In this document: piece after piece, positions 34,834-44,893 of the stretch
Layout of the letters: each line of letters begins with the position of its first letter
Numbering within the stretch: the first letter of the stretch is position 1
Assembly (NCBI GenBank): GCA_029641185.1
Contig: JAPWGK010000011.1
Coordinates: 1,178,001-1,242,000 of the forward strand
Length of the DNA stretch: 64,000 nt
Direction of reading: 5' to 3'
Source of the DNA: Pseudofabraea citricarpa
Lineage: Eukaryota; Ascomycota; Leotiomycetes; Helotiales; Dermateaceae
Program-made: the position numbers and the translations under genes
Notes under the pieces: model-generated
The model's database searches: none
Told to the model about the DNA's origin: nothing
The model's input: only the letters and a program-made list of their open reading frames with translations

Positions 34834-35847
34834 ATGGGCTCTGCAGAACAAAAAGTTGCTATTGTCACAGGCGCTGCTGTATGTTATTGGATGTTTTCCT
34901 AGCAATTTACTAATTCAAACATAGTCCGGGATGGGTGAGGCTCTTGCAATGCATCTAATCTCTCAAAATTGGCTTGTTGCTTGTCTTGATCTCCAACGTG
35001 ACCCTGGTGAAAGACTAGCCCTTGCGCTTGGGCCAAATGCAGAGTTCTATGAAGCAGATGTAGCTGATTATTACTCCCAGGCTCGAGCGTTTGATTCTGT
35101 TTTCAAAAGATGGGGTCGAATTGATGCTCTGTTGGCAAACGCAGGTATTGTAGATCGTAGTTCTATCTACATTCTCGGTCATCGAGAAAGCGACGTGTAA
35201 GTGCCTGCCTTGTGCTTTTATACAAGTCAAAGCAACTCAAAGTGTGAAGCATACCACCAGCACCTAACCTAACCTGTACGGATGTTGATTATAAGGGAGT
35301 TGTCTATGGGACACAGCTGGCGATTCATTTTATGAGGAAGAATCCCATTCCAGGAGGGAAGATCATAGCAACAGCAAGTGTCGCTGGCATATATCCTCAC
35401 GAAAGCTATCCTGAGTACAACGGTGCAAAAGCTGCTGTGATCAACTTCGTACGGGGAATTGCCCCAGTCCTCGAGTTGGTATGTGTTTCCATCCTTTCTC
35501 TTCAAGGGGGGATGCTGATCTAAAAGTCTTAGAAGGAAAAAATCTCCATCAATACTGTCCTGCCTGGCATTGTACCTACCAAGATCATTCCACAGGCAAT
35601 GTTAGATGCAGTCGATCCGGACCACTTGACCCCAATATCTACCATCGTTGCAGCATATGACAAGTTCCTCGCCGATGACAATCACCAGACTGGCGAAGCG
35701 CTAGAGTGCTCTGCAGATAAGCATTTTGTTGTGCCCCAAACTCAACATCTCCATGGAATTGCATCTAAACGAGCAGTGACGGTATGGGACCCATTGTTCA
35801 AAATGATGCATGGAGAGAATGCAGGCATTCAAGGTGCAATCCCTTGA
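34834..35847 (+). CDS. short-chain dehydrogenase/reductase (15-PGDH-like fungal type)
   Basis: Four exons (34834-34878, 34925-35196, 35250-35478, 35533-35847) give 286 residues. The cofactor motif T-G-A-A-S-G-M-G is split by the first intron after G-A-A. N-A-G-I follows, then the active site: Ser149 in T-A-S-V-A-G, and Tyr162 and Lys166 in Y-N-G-A-K. The P-G-I-V-P-T segment after the fourth strand and the C-terminal E-C-S-A-D-K-H-F and K-M-M-H-G-E match a fungal SDR group annotated as 15-hydroxyprostaglandin-dehydrogenase-like. The reaction is NAD(P)-dependent alcohol/ketone interconversion of an unknown substrate. The exon 3 acceptor was chosen at 35249 because it alone restores the frame. 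The stop is 85 bp from that of the convergent ABM gene. Confidence 0.9.
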
Positions 35848-35932
35848 TTATACTCCGGAAGGAATTGCCTTTTAATGAATTTTAAAGTTAGATGCAGGGA
35901 GATTTTAATTTAAAATATAACCTCAGCCGTAG

Positions 35933-36698
35933 TTAGATATTGTTATGACGAGACCGATTCAGCCATCCCTTATGATTGGGCACGTAAGCCCTTCCTTCCA
36001 TACTTTTGATCTCTTCTTTCGAGCTTAACCAAAACTCAACCATCTCAGGCGAACTCTGATGCGTTCTCAAGGTTTCGAGCCTGTCATATCTTTCAAAGAT
36101 GCGAACTTGAGTATTATTGTCCAAACTTTTCATCACCAGAAAAGAATATGTCCCATCTCTTTTCTCTTCAATTGCCGAGATGGAAGACAATTTTTCCAAC
36201 ACAATATTAGTAGCATCTGGAGAAGCACAGACAATCTTGGTATCGTGCATGACTCCACATTCAACAGCCGACCCCGATTTATCAAGAAACCCGGAAGTTG
36301 GGGTATAATGCGTCAAGTCTAACCCACACGACATCGTGGATGGGATTGCTTTCAAGAACGAAGCCATCGCAGAAGAGTTGAAATGCGTTTCGTAAAGATC
36401 CTGCTATGGTAAGCAAATATTCTCTTTCGAGGGATGAGTAGCTTGCCTCGCGCTTCCCGTATACTTCAAATGCAAGCATCTGATCAGTCTTGGAAAAGTT
36501 GTCTTTGTTTTCGATCGGTATACCAAAGTAATATGTTTTTGTTGTATGTTCTTCGGCCCAGACATATTCGTCCAGTTTGTCGTATGCTGCTTGCCACTTT
36601 ACTGGGTTGGTTTCTGGTACCATCATGGTTGGATTGTTACAGCCTACCTCGTCATACTTCCCTGGGATGAACTGGACATTTCCATAAATTACAAACAT
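35933..36698 (-). CDS. ABM-type dimeric alpha-beta barrel protein, two modules
   Basis: Two exons, 36698-36447 and 36400-35933, give 239 residues. The first half opens F-V-I-Y-G-N-V-Q-F-I-P-G-K and contains W-A-E-E-H-T-T-K-T-Y-Y-F-G, then R-E-D-L-Y-E-T-H-F-N-S-S-A-M across the splice. The second half repeats the pattern (E-E-K-R-D-G-T-Y-S-F-L-V, E-R-Y-D-R). This suggests two ABM (antibiotic biosynthesis monooxygenase/stress-responsive) modules in tandem, as in many fungal proteins. Such folds are cofactor-free oxygenases, isomerases or non-enzymatic. The 46-nt intron has a GC..AG border (GAG/GCAAGC), chosen because it joins the motif without a frameshift. The longer frame upstream begins on TTG, so ATG 36698 is used. 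Confidence 0.8.
36401..36446 (-). other. noncanonical GC-AG intron
   Basis: The donor reads GAG/GCAAGC and the acceptor CATAGCAG/GAT. At 46 nt it is not a multiple of three, so removing it is needed to keep the ABM frame open. GC-AG introns are a minor but normal class in fungi. Confidence 0.7.
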
Positions 36699-37787
36699 TG
36701 TAGATGTTTCTTCGCCGCCGAAGATTTTAGAACCCAAAATTTTGCTGCACTAGATCGACCCCCAAGAAAGATACTCTATGCATAGTCTTATATTCAATAT
36801 CTCGAATGCATACTCGGCTATGTTGCAGTATATTTTCGATGGTGGTTTGCGGGAATGCTTTCTCGGGTACTGGCTTCCGCGATCAACCATACATTCCTTA
36901 GGTGGGCCTACCAGATATGACACGCCCCTCCCTCATCGTATCACTCATATGATGGATAGATATATTTTCAGAGTACTACACCTGCAGCAGAAGAAAAAGG
37001 TGCGAAATAGTACCAAAAGAAAATAACCAAATTATGATATCTTGTTCTGTCGTTGGAACAAATCTGCATTCAATTAATAGTATGATGTTATTAACTCTAG
37101 TTGATCTCTCAAAGCTTAAGGCCTCTAAATTCCTAACTATTCATCTCCGGCGCGATTCATAACTCCTCACTAGCTAATTAATAATGTATGCCAAGCATAA
37201 ATTTCGGGTAAGTATATCCTTTATTGAAAGCCTGAGGTAATTAGACAGCAGGTTGCAGCTGAGGTCAAGCGTGTGGCATTCTAGAGTATTCCATGCCCTC
37301 AGATATTCAGAGAGCTGGGTTGATTTGCGATTTTCTTGTGATATTTATCCGTGTTGATGAGTATTGTCTGCTCATACCACTGAGTATCTTCAAATTCTCC
37401 AAGGCTCCCAGTCTCGGACTAGCTGTTACCAACATACTCCACTATGGCTATCATCAACAATGAGATTGGTAATATTTCCCAAAAGAAGACAGAAAACTGA
37501 ATGAATGAAAGTCTGCGGTAAGATTGCGCCACTGTACCCTGTCTGTAATTGTTGCACCAAGTCCTTAAGGCTGATAGACTGACGACGAGAATGCGACTGG
37601 CAACAATATAGATAAACCCTGCTAGTTAGGTAGGTTGATAGAAAAGCGCGGTAGTTTTATACCGCGCCTGTTTCTGCCACCTGTATCACGTTTCGTGTTT
37701 GTCTTTTGAGTTGCGGCCCTTACAGAATAGCCAATCTTCAAGATTATATTCTTAGACTTCAGAACGCCCACTGATTGCGCTTGATAT
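36699..37787. other. intergenic region
   Basis: AT-rich, no coding frame supported. Promoter of the ABM gene on one side, 3' flank of the next minus-strand gene on the other. Confidence 0.55.
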
Positions 37788-39026
37788 TCAAGACGCTGGC
37801 CCAATACTCTGTAACTTGAGGATCAAAGCAATAATAATAACAAACACGGTCCTTAATTCTTCAGGGTCCTGTATCTTAAACATTCCGTATTCTTCAATTC
37901 TAACAAATGCCAACTGTTCTGATTGAGAGCCATCCTCGAGATACTGCTCGTATTCCATCGGGAAGTTACCAAGAACTAATGAGAACAGGTTTTGGGCCCC
38001 AGATATTAGTGGTATACTATTTGTTTTAGTAGGAAGTATTTATAGGTAGAGGAACTTACACCAAATCATGCTGGAGATAGCTGTCAGTACTTATATGCTG
38101 AGAAAACATAGCAATCAAGTGTGCAGCCTCTTGGGATTTGACGGTGCGGGGTTTTTCTACGGTATGATGCCATGACTTGGCCTTCATACAACATGTAAAT
38201 ATTGGAATCAAAGTGAGGCTAGTACTAAACTCACTTCGATAGAGCAGTATGAATGGTTAGAAGCACGTTGCCAATGCCCCATACGATGAGCTTTGTGTAC
38301 GAGATTGCCATCATTTGTAGTAGAATATCTGTGTGGTCCTGCGTGAACTGTAGTAGTATCTTGTGTAATAGTCCACTCTAGACGGAAGGGAGAACCGGTA
38401 TCTTTCCTTGAGATCTCGGTAACGCAGCGCAAAAGCTCATATATACAAGCGTTAGTGGTTGCTTCTGATTTGACCCGCTGGTCATGGGTTGACTGGTCGC
38501 TCTCGTCCGAAGGCCAGTAGCTACTCGAAGATCGATCTTTCCGAAATCTTTTATTTGGAAACTCTGGGGGGGAAGACGATGGCGCGGGCGAGGACGAGAG
38601 CCTTGTGTTGGATATGTTGGTAGGGATAGCTTCTTGGGGCCCCGCGTGTAGCCTCAGCTCTCGATGAGGATCCGAGCCAATTGCAGTTTCTAGTACTTGT
38701 GACAAAAGTGTAACGAACGACGCAAACACGCCAGTAGACCGAGTAAGATCTTCGTGTGTCAAATTACGCCAATTCTGGCCCAGAAGCCGAAGCACCGATT
38801 GCATAGATTCGTTCTCGCTCACACGCGCCTCGGCTTCCTCAATATAGGCTTCGAGCCACATGGGATACCTCTTCTTAGGAGGAGTTCGAAGAACTTGGAA
38901 TGTGCCTATCTCACGGATATCCCATGAACTACCAGCGCCGACAGAATCAGTCCTCTCAGATATAGAGTCGTTGGGCCACAACGGGAAGACAGCATTGAAC
39001 TCGTCTATAGTAGCTGGAGTGGACAT
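37788..39026 (-). CDS. hypothetical protein, Ser/Pro-rich middle
   Basis: Three exons (39026-38235, 38181-38060, 38016-37788) give 380 residues with consistent phases, which supports a real gene. I do not recognise the family. The N-terminal 120 residues look folded (W-L-E-A-Y-I-E-E-A-E-A-R, then L-G-Q-N-W-R-N-L). Next comes a Ser/Pro-rich linker with a short basic patch (F-P-N-K-R-F-R-K-D-R) and a C-terminal half with tryptophans and histidines (L-E-W-T-I-T-Q-D and M-G-H-W-Q-R). The end is hydrophobic (V-F-V-I-I-I-A-L-I-L). No signal peptide or known catalytic motif is seen. It is divergent from the next gene with 238 bp between start codons, so the two may share a promoter. Confidence 0.7.
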
Positions 39027-39264
39027 GGTGGGTTTGATTTGTATTCGTAAGATGGTCGTCGTCGGGGTCGGGATAGGAGATCCCTATCGCTGATGCACAC
39101 GTGACAGTTTTAGCCCCGAGCTGTTGACTCAAGCCGAACTTCATCTCACTTTCTTACTCGAAACGACAATGGCCAGAATCGAACTGCATCGGCATCAGCA
39201 TCAGCATCAACGCTTGACTCGATAGACTCGACTCTTTCACTCACTTAGAGGCCCATGGTTTCAA

Positions 39265-40231
39265 ATGTCATGGCTTACGACAGCCCGCAGTCTCCTTCGC
39301 GATCTGAAGCGTACAAAATCCTCAAGTCCAAGTGAACTACAATTGGAAAGATTGCACGTAGAGATCTATGAAAGCGATAAACAGGTTGATTTGAGCAATA
39401 TCAACTTTGTTGGGGACTTTATAAGAGGCGAGAACTGCCGAGCAGAGAAGCACTGCATGGAGGTTGTTTTGCGCAATGCAAAGTCCGCTCAATTCTGCTC
39501 GGATTACGTCTCGTCATTGCTAGTTAGTTGGAGCATAGCCTTATCACAGCAGGCCACAGATAAGCTAAATGTTACTCGGTAAGCATTTCAGTCCTTCTGT
39601 TATATGGACTCGGCTGATCCAGGACATTCAGAAACCACAAACTCCGGATTAAGAACGACACATACTCTGGCGGTGCCTCCTCGGAGATGACCATGTCCCT
39701 TTCACACGAGGTGAAGAGCACAGCTCCATTCTTGTCAGTCATAATTCGGGAGCGGCATCGACCCGATTCTTCGATCAGCTCAGCGGAGCTCTATTTCATA
39801 CTTGCCATGGCCGCAGCACATCATAAGCCGCTCAGGGATGAAAGAATAAATGTAAGTTGATGTATCATCCTGCCCTATTCTAGACTCATCCAATATAGGT
39901 TCGGGTATTGGTAGTTTATTCTTTTTGGGTGCAATCCCTTGATATAAAAACAACATCAACATACATTGCATCGATTATCCAGGGATGGGAGTGTATTGTG
40001 GACCATATTGAGATTCGGCAAACGCCGTGGTTTAACTTCCTTGATGTTGGCGGGCAGCTGCAAGTTTTACTGTCCGCCTTTGAGGGTATAAATTTGGGAC
40101 CAGAAAAGGCTGCGAAAGTACGGATGCCATTGCAAGGGATGAAACTGAACGCTCCGAGAAAACGGTCAAATCGCAAACCAGTTAGTAGGGAAGAATCGAG
40201 AAGCAAAAGGCAGAAATCACATGGCCAGTAG
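39265..40231 (+). CDS. hypothetical protein with basic C-terminus
   Basis: Three exons (39265-39578, 39623-39851, 39899-40231) give 291 residues. Phases agree at both junctions and each added exon is open throughout. Not recognised. It has mixed alpha/beta composition with a helical middle (S-A-E-L-Y-F-I-L-A-M-A-A-A-H-H) and an aromatic stretch (V-L-V-V-Y-S-F-W-V-Q-S). The last about 30 residues are strongly basic (A-P-R-K-R-S-N-R-K, S-K-R-Q-K), like a nuclear-localisation signal. An ATG ten bases upstream opens a different frame that stops quickly and was not used. Divergent partner of the preceding hypothetical gene. Confidence 0.65.
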
Positions 40232-41279
40232 TCACACGAAGTTCCAAATGATTATAATGTTTCTCTAGAGTTTTGTTATCAGAAGCTTGGGCTCACTAAG
40301 ACCGGCTAGAGAGGGCTCTCCCAATAATAGAATAACAATAAGTTCATATGATAACGTGACTATCCAACACTTCTGATATATCACGTGGTTCGGGCCCCTG
40401 CCCCCTTTCCCGAGCGGATCTTAGCGCTAAAGCCTGTCTGCCTTGCTGTGCTCTGTAGCCCGCGCAGCCCTCTTTCCTCTCTCCCCACACATCTCCAGAC
40501 TCACCCACTCGCAGACCCATCAATCAGCCTCACAACCCTAAATTAAACTTGAAAAGTTTCATGGGTTACAGTACTATACAATGTGCAGCGGGAGAGGTCT
40601 AACAAGGGTGGGATGGTAGCGTATGTGAGCGGTGGAAGACAAAGTTCACTCCTTTCCCGCAAAGCTATTGAAGAGACCTCCTGCGTTCTGGAGACTTTAT
40701 GCCGTTCAAGTCCCTTACCAACTATGGTTTGTTTATGCTTTTCACTTCTCAACCTGCTTCAAATAATCATTGTGACAACCACTGACGGAGGTAAGCTCCC
40801 TTGCTTGGCAATCTGAGCATGACGGGCGGTGCAGCGGTGCAAGCGAATTGTCAGCCATCATTTCACGTCAACACCAATGAAGAAACACCACCTACACGGG
40901 GCTGAGATCAGGTTCATCTCCATGGAAGCACCACCAACACGCGCTTGGCTCGAAGCAGAGACGGCTCAACAAGGCTGAAGTGGTACCTTGGGTCTGTCAC
41001 CTCAATTTTACCTGGCGGCGCGGTGGTGGCACAGGGTCTCAGGATGTATCCATCACACTGATCGGCTTCCATGCTAGGGACTTAGGCCTTGAGATAGGCA
41101 GCCTTCTGGTTCCTTGCGCCCCTGCGCATTATCATAGGGCCAGAAATTTGTAAGTTTTCACTTTTTTCTCAAGCATTTATATCCATGTGAGTCGCCGATG
41201 AGCAGCAGTCCGTCATTCGCACAGTGCCATACCACATCCAAACTTCAACCACTTTCAATACCTCTTCTTTTAACTCATC
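40232..41279. other. intergenic region
   Basis: Mixed composition, a CACGTG box at 40382-40387 next to a C-rich patch, no supported gene. Confidence 0.5.
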
Positions 41280-42162
41280 ATGGCAAACACCCACAATCAT
41301 GCGCCATTCCGCAAGTCAATCCTTGTCCCTTTTTGGGCATTGCAGCTTTTCTTTATGATTGCCATTATTGGTCTTCTCTCTTTAGCTGTAGGTGTACTTG
41401 TTTCCAACAGTGATTTGCTGGAGGACGATGGATATACTTCCCAGAGTGTAGATACTGCAACTAAAATGTTTGTCCCCTCATTCTCTGACAGTCAAATGTT
41501 TGACTAATATTTGTTATAGTATTGCGCCCGTGTGGATTTCACTCTCAGCCCTGTGCATGATTCTCACTATAACAGAGATTGTGCTGCTCGCAAGACATAA
41601 ACTCATGCCTTTATTCTTCCTTATTTCAAACATCATCAAATCTACCATTTGGACAGGACTATTTATTCTCGATGTCATGTCTTTAGCAAGCGCAAGCGGT
41701 CGCACCGTCAGCATCATTGGTATGATCATTGATGTGATCCTCTTGTATGTTTAACTTCCTCCCATGTCACTCAAGAATCACACTAACCTTACTTCCTACC
41801 ATAGACTATCATTCTTAGGACCCTTGATCTATAGTTCAGGAATCTACCATAGCCACCGCCGTCAGAGAAAGGCGTACAAACCTGTTGATCCCACACAAAG
41901 TACATCTTTCAACCCTCAGAGTTCCTCGGAATTTGGCCATTTTGTTACTATTGCTCCAGGTACACCAGACCTCGAGGCTGGAAGGAACCAAGAAACAGGG
42001 TTCCAGTCGTTCAATGGGAGGAAAGTGAATCAACCCGAATACTCGGCAATGGACAGGACAACAACGTCACCGCCATATTTCTCACCCGTACCTGATGTTT
42101 ATGTTCAGAATACGGATGGACAGGTTTTTGAGATGGAGAGCCAGAGGAATCGTGTTCGCTGA
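41280..42162 (+). CDS. MARVEL-like four-helix membrane protein
   Basis: Three exons (41280-41467, 41520-41744, 41805-42162) give 256 residues. Four hydrophobic segments are visible at about 18-41, 66-87, 92-117 and 126-150. The loops between them are short, and a hydrophilic tail of about 100 residues follows. That tail is rich in Ser, Thr, Pro and Asn (P-Q-S-S-S-E-F, T-S-P-P-Y-F-S-P) and probably lies in the cytosol. The layout fits the fungal MARVEL-domain/integral membrane family, thought to act in membrane organisation or trafficking. No catalytic motif. The second intron lies inside the last membrane helix, and joining it restores a continuous helix (V-I-L-L/L-S-F-L-G). Confidence 0.75.
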
Positions 42163-42617
42163 TCTGGGAAGTTTTGTAATGATACATGAGGTTTTGATAC
42201 CAGGATGGTTTATCTTTCGGAGTCAAGGGATTTCAGGTATATATTGGACATGGCTTAGTATTTATTGTTTATAGAAACATCTCAACTGTCTATAACAAAG
42301 TAGAAACTCTGGAGCAGGTGTGGTTTGACAATTAGAACATATTTCAGCAAGCCTAGAGTTCAATTTTCTTTAATATACATCTCAGGTTGACTAGCAATAT
42401 TATTGATCACCTCAGACAACACCATTTTCTTGTTTCGAACATTGCTTGCATGTACTTGTATTAGAGGGGTAGCCTACAAAGTTGATACTACAAGACCTCT
42501 TCACTGATTCAATCTTACGAGCGGGGCATTGTTTTTCGGGGTTGTGATTCTCTTCCGTGATGCTCCTGCTTTCCTCACCGCTGGCATAAGAGTGCTATCC
42601 GACGACTCGAATCTCTC
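42163..42617. other. convergent intergenic region
   Basis: 3' flanks of two convergent genes, AT-rich, nothing else seen. Confidence 0.6.
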
Positions 42618-43633
42618 TCAGTTTTCCTTCGAAGCCTCCTCTGGAAGGTCTGTGATTCTGTTCGTTCTCTTTGCGCAACCTAACACACCTCCATCTTCGG
42701 CCTCCCATCGCCAAACTTCAAATGATTTCATAAGAAAGAATTGCTCGGCATTTACAGCACGCGCTACCAAAGGAACATCAACATGATGGCCGCCGTATAC
42801 CATGCTCAGCTTGGCCTTGACACCAAGTAAATTTTCAAGATCTTCAAAAGACTCCTGTATCTGAATGCTGTAATCGTCGTGGAATATACTCCAGCGCCAC
42901 TGGTCACGACATTGCGCGGGGTAAAAACATTGCCAGTCCACTGTGAAGAGGCGCAGGTTTTCAAATCTAGACAACCACATTCTTAGCTCTGGTCCTGATG
43001 GGCAGTCGACAATACTGAGCTCTTTGACATTGGTGTTGGGCATTTCTTCGAGGATCAGCGCGCGGTTTCTATTTGCTTCCTTCTCGAGATTTGCTAATGG
43101 CGTACATGCGAGATCGTGGTTATAGGAAGACTCGCGTGGGAATGAGGTTCTTGAAACTTTTGTCAGCTTGCGAAACCTTTCGAGCTTGGTAAAACTTACG
43201 TTCGTAGCGATATTTTCAGCTTCTCGATCCTGTCAATGGCATGTCTTGTCATTGCTGAAGAGGGCAAATGACCCATCAGTGGCTTTAAAGTCACCATCTT
43301 CAGCTTGTAGAAGATCCCCAAAGCCTCCTCATAAAGCGTCTGATCGGTCCGGAGGGCAATGATTAGACCGGGAAGACCAGAGCATTCACGGCTCTTCGAC
43401 CGGGAAGCATAAGCATATTCTTCGACGGCATATTTGAAGATATCATGTCTAATCTCTGGTGGTAGTCTGTTGAATACAGAAGTTGCGCGACATTTTTTGG
43501 TGTCAATAAGCGAAATGGTACCTCGTTCTGCTTTGGCTTTCTGCAAAAGGTTCAGGAGTTCTGTGTATCCCACGCGCCGATGTTGATATATCCTCTCCAA
43601 GCCTGCAACGGGCTGTGGTGGAGGGATATCCAT
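42618..43633 (-). CDS. F-box-like/2EXR-type domain protein (paralog 1)
   Basis: Two exons, 43633-43200 and 43149-42618, give 321 residues. Residues about 53-70 read V-F-N-R-L-P-P-E-I-R-H-D-I-F, the leucine-proline start of an F-box-like helix seen in a large expanded family of ascomycete proteins. Then comes L-I-I-A-L-R-T-D-Q-T-L-Y-E-E-A-L-G-I-F-Y, the second conserved block of that family. F-box proteins recruit targets to SCF ubiquitin ligases, but for this expanded group the role is mostly untested. The frame upstream of 43633 starts on TTG, so this ATG is used. The acceptor at 43150 is chosen because the nearer AG gives a stop. Related by sequence to the divergent gene at 43885. Confidence 0.75.
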
Positions 43634-43884
43634 GGTGATGAAGCTTGCGATCTTACACAAAAGTTGTTTGATGGAGAAAGTTACTTCTTTATAAACAACC
43701 CAGTTATGGGCGATTGAATCAAAGGGAAGTATACGGTCAACACGTGCACTTAAGCGAGCAGTGAATAATCTTGGGCGAAATGCCTATCTTCCACGATCGA
43801 AGGCTCGTCATGAGCTACTTCAGTTATTCATCATCAAGACGGCGTCGTCAAGCTTGACACGGCGTCATTGAAAACAACGCAAAG
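43634..43884. promoter_or_regulatory. bidirectional promoter region of paralogous pair
   Basis: 251 bp between the start codons of two divergent related genes; it must hold both promoters. A CACGTG box lies at 43741-43746. No TATA box is placed with confidence. Confidence 0.5.
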
Positions 43885-44893
43885 ATGTCGCTCCGATCTC
43901 TACCACCTGAAGTCCGCGACAAGATCTTCGCGCCAAATGTCGAATGGGATCAGTCGAAAGGAATGCCGGCTCTGATAATTGCTTTGCGCACTGAACCGAA
44001 GATGTATCAAGAAGCCCTAGCGATCTTCTACAAGCAGAATTCGTTCACTCTTAGCAAGGTCAATCGGTGGTCTTTCAATGGCATGACCAAATCGCTTATT
44101 GGTACCATCCAATGTCTCAACATAAAAGTCAGGTGAGCATGACCCATCCGCATTTTTATTTCTACGAACTGATTGTGATCATAGTCAAAGCTTGAGAGAT
44201 CAAATCTACGGACAACACAAGAGGCCAGACTGTACTCATATCATCGTGCATAAGAATCGCGAGAGATACAATGCGATTAACTGCATGAGTCCCTGGTACC
44301 ACACGTTTCTGATGGCGAAGAGAGTTCGAAAGGTCAACATCATATACACCACCTACTGTTTCTCACAAGCCTATCTACTTCCGATGGACACTCTGCTGGA
44401 TCATATCCGGCTCTTCGGAGGTCTCGAACGTGTCTCCCTCTTCCTGTTAATTATATCCAGAGATGATCAATTGCCCACGAACATTCTCGCATCGTTTAAT
44501 GAGAGAATTGGCTTTCCAGGAAAGTTGGAGAGAGTGATGGATTACTCTAAGCAGCGACCAGCCTATGATATCGTGGCAACTGAATACGCTTCAACTTTCA
44601 CCAATGACGTGCGTGCTGCATATCTGCATTGGTCCATCCTTCTGGGTATCCAGCTGTCTATTCATGACAAAATTTACATGTGCGACACATGGTTCTGGGA
44701 GGCGGAAAAGGGGCATGTGTTAGAGATCTCAGCAGAGCACTACGATGATTCAGATGATGATTCAGATGATGACTCCGATGAGGATTTCAATGATTTAGAT
44801 GGGCATTACGGTGATTCAGATGAGCAAGACGATAGTTCAGACGAGCACCATGATGATTCGGATGAGCATTACGATGGTTCAGAGGAGAATTAG
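43885..44893 (+). CDS. F-box-like protein with acidic repeat tail (paralog 2)
   Basis: Two exons, 43885-44132 and 44185-44893, give 318 residues. It starts directly at the F-box-like block (L-R-S-L-P-P-E-V-R-D-K-I-F) and lacks the about 50-residue N-terminal leader of the divergent paralog. The shared second block is A-L-I-I-A-L-R-T-E-P-K-M-Y-Q-E-A-L-A-I-F-Y. After a middle region rich in aromatic residues, the last about 50 residues are an acidic repeat (D-D-S-D-D-D-S-D-E-D and D-S-D-E-H units) encoded by GATGATTCA-type repeats at about 44741-44885. Compared with paralog 1 the F-box helix is shortened (A-P-N-V-E-W follows quickly), suggesting a deletion of about 20 residues. Function unknown. 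Confidence 0.7.
44741..44885 (+). repeat. coding GAT-rich tandem repeat
   Basis: Imperfect repeats of GATGATTCA-type units inside the coding sequence produce the Asp/Ser/Glu/His-rich C-terminus of the F-box-like paralog 2. Probably prone to length change. Confidence 0.75.
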
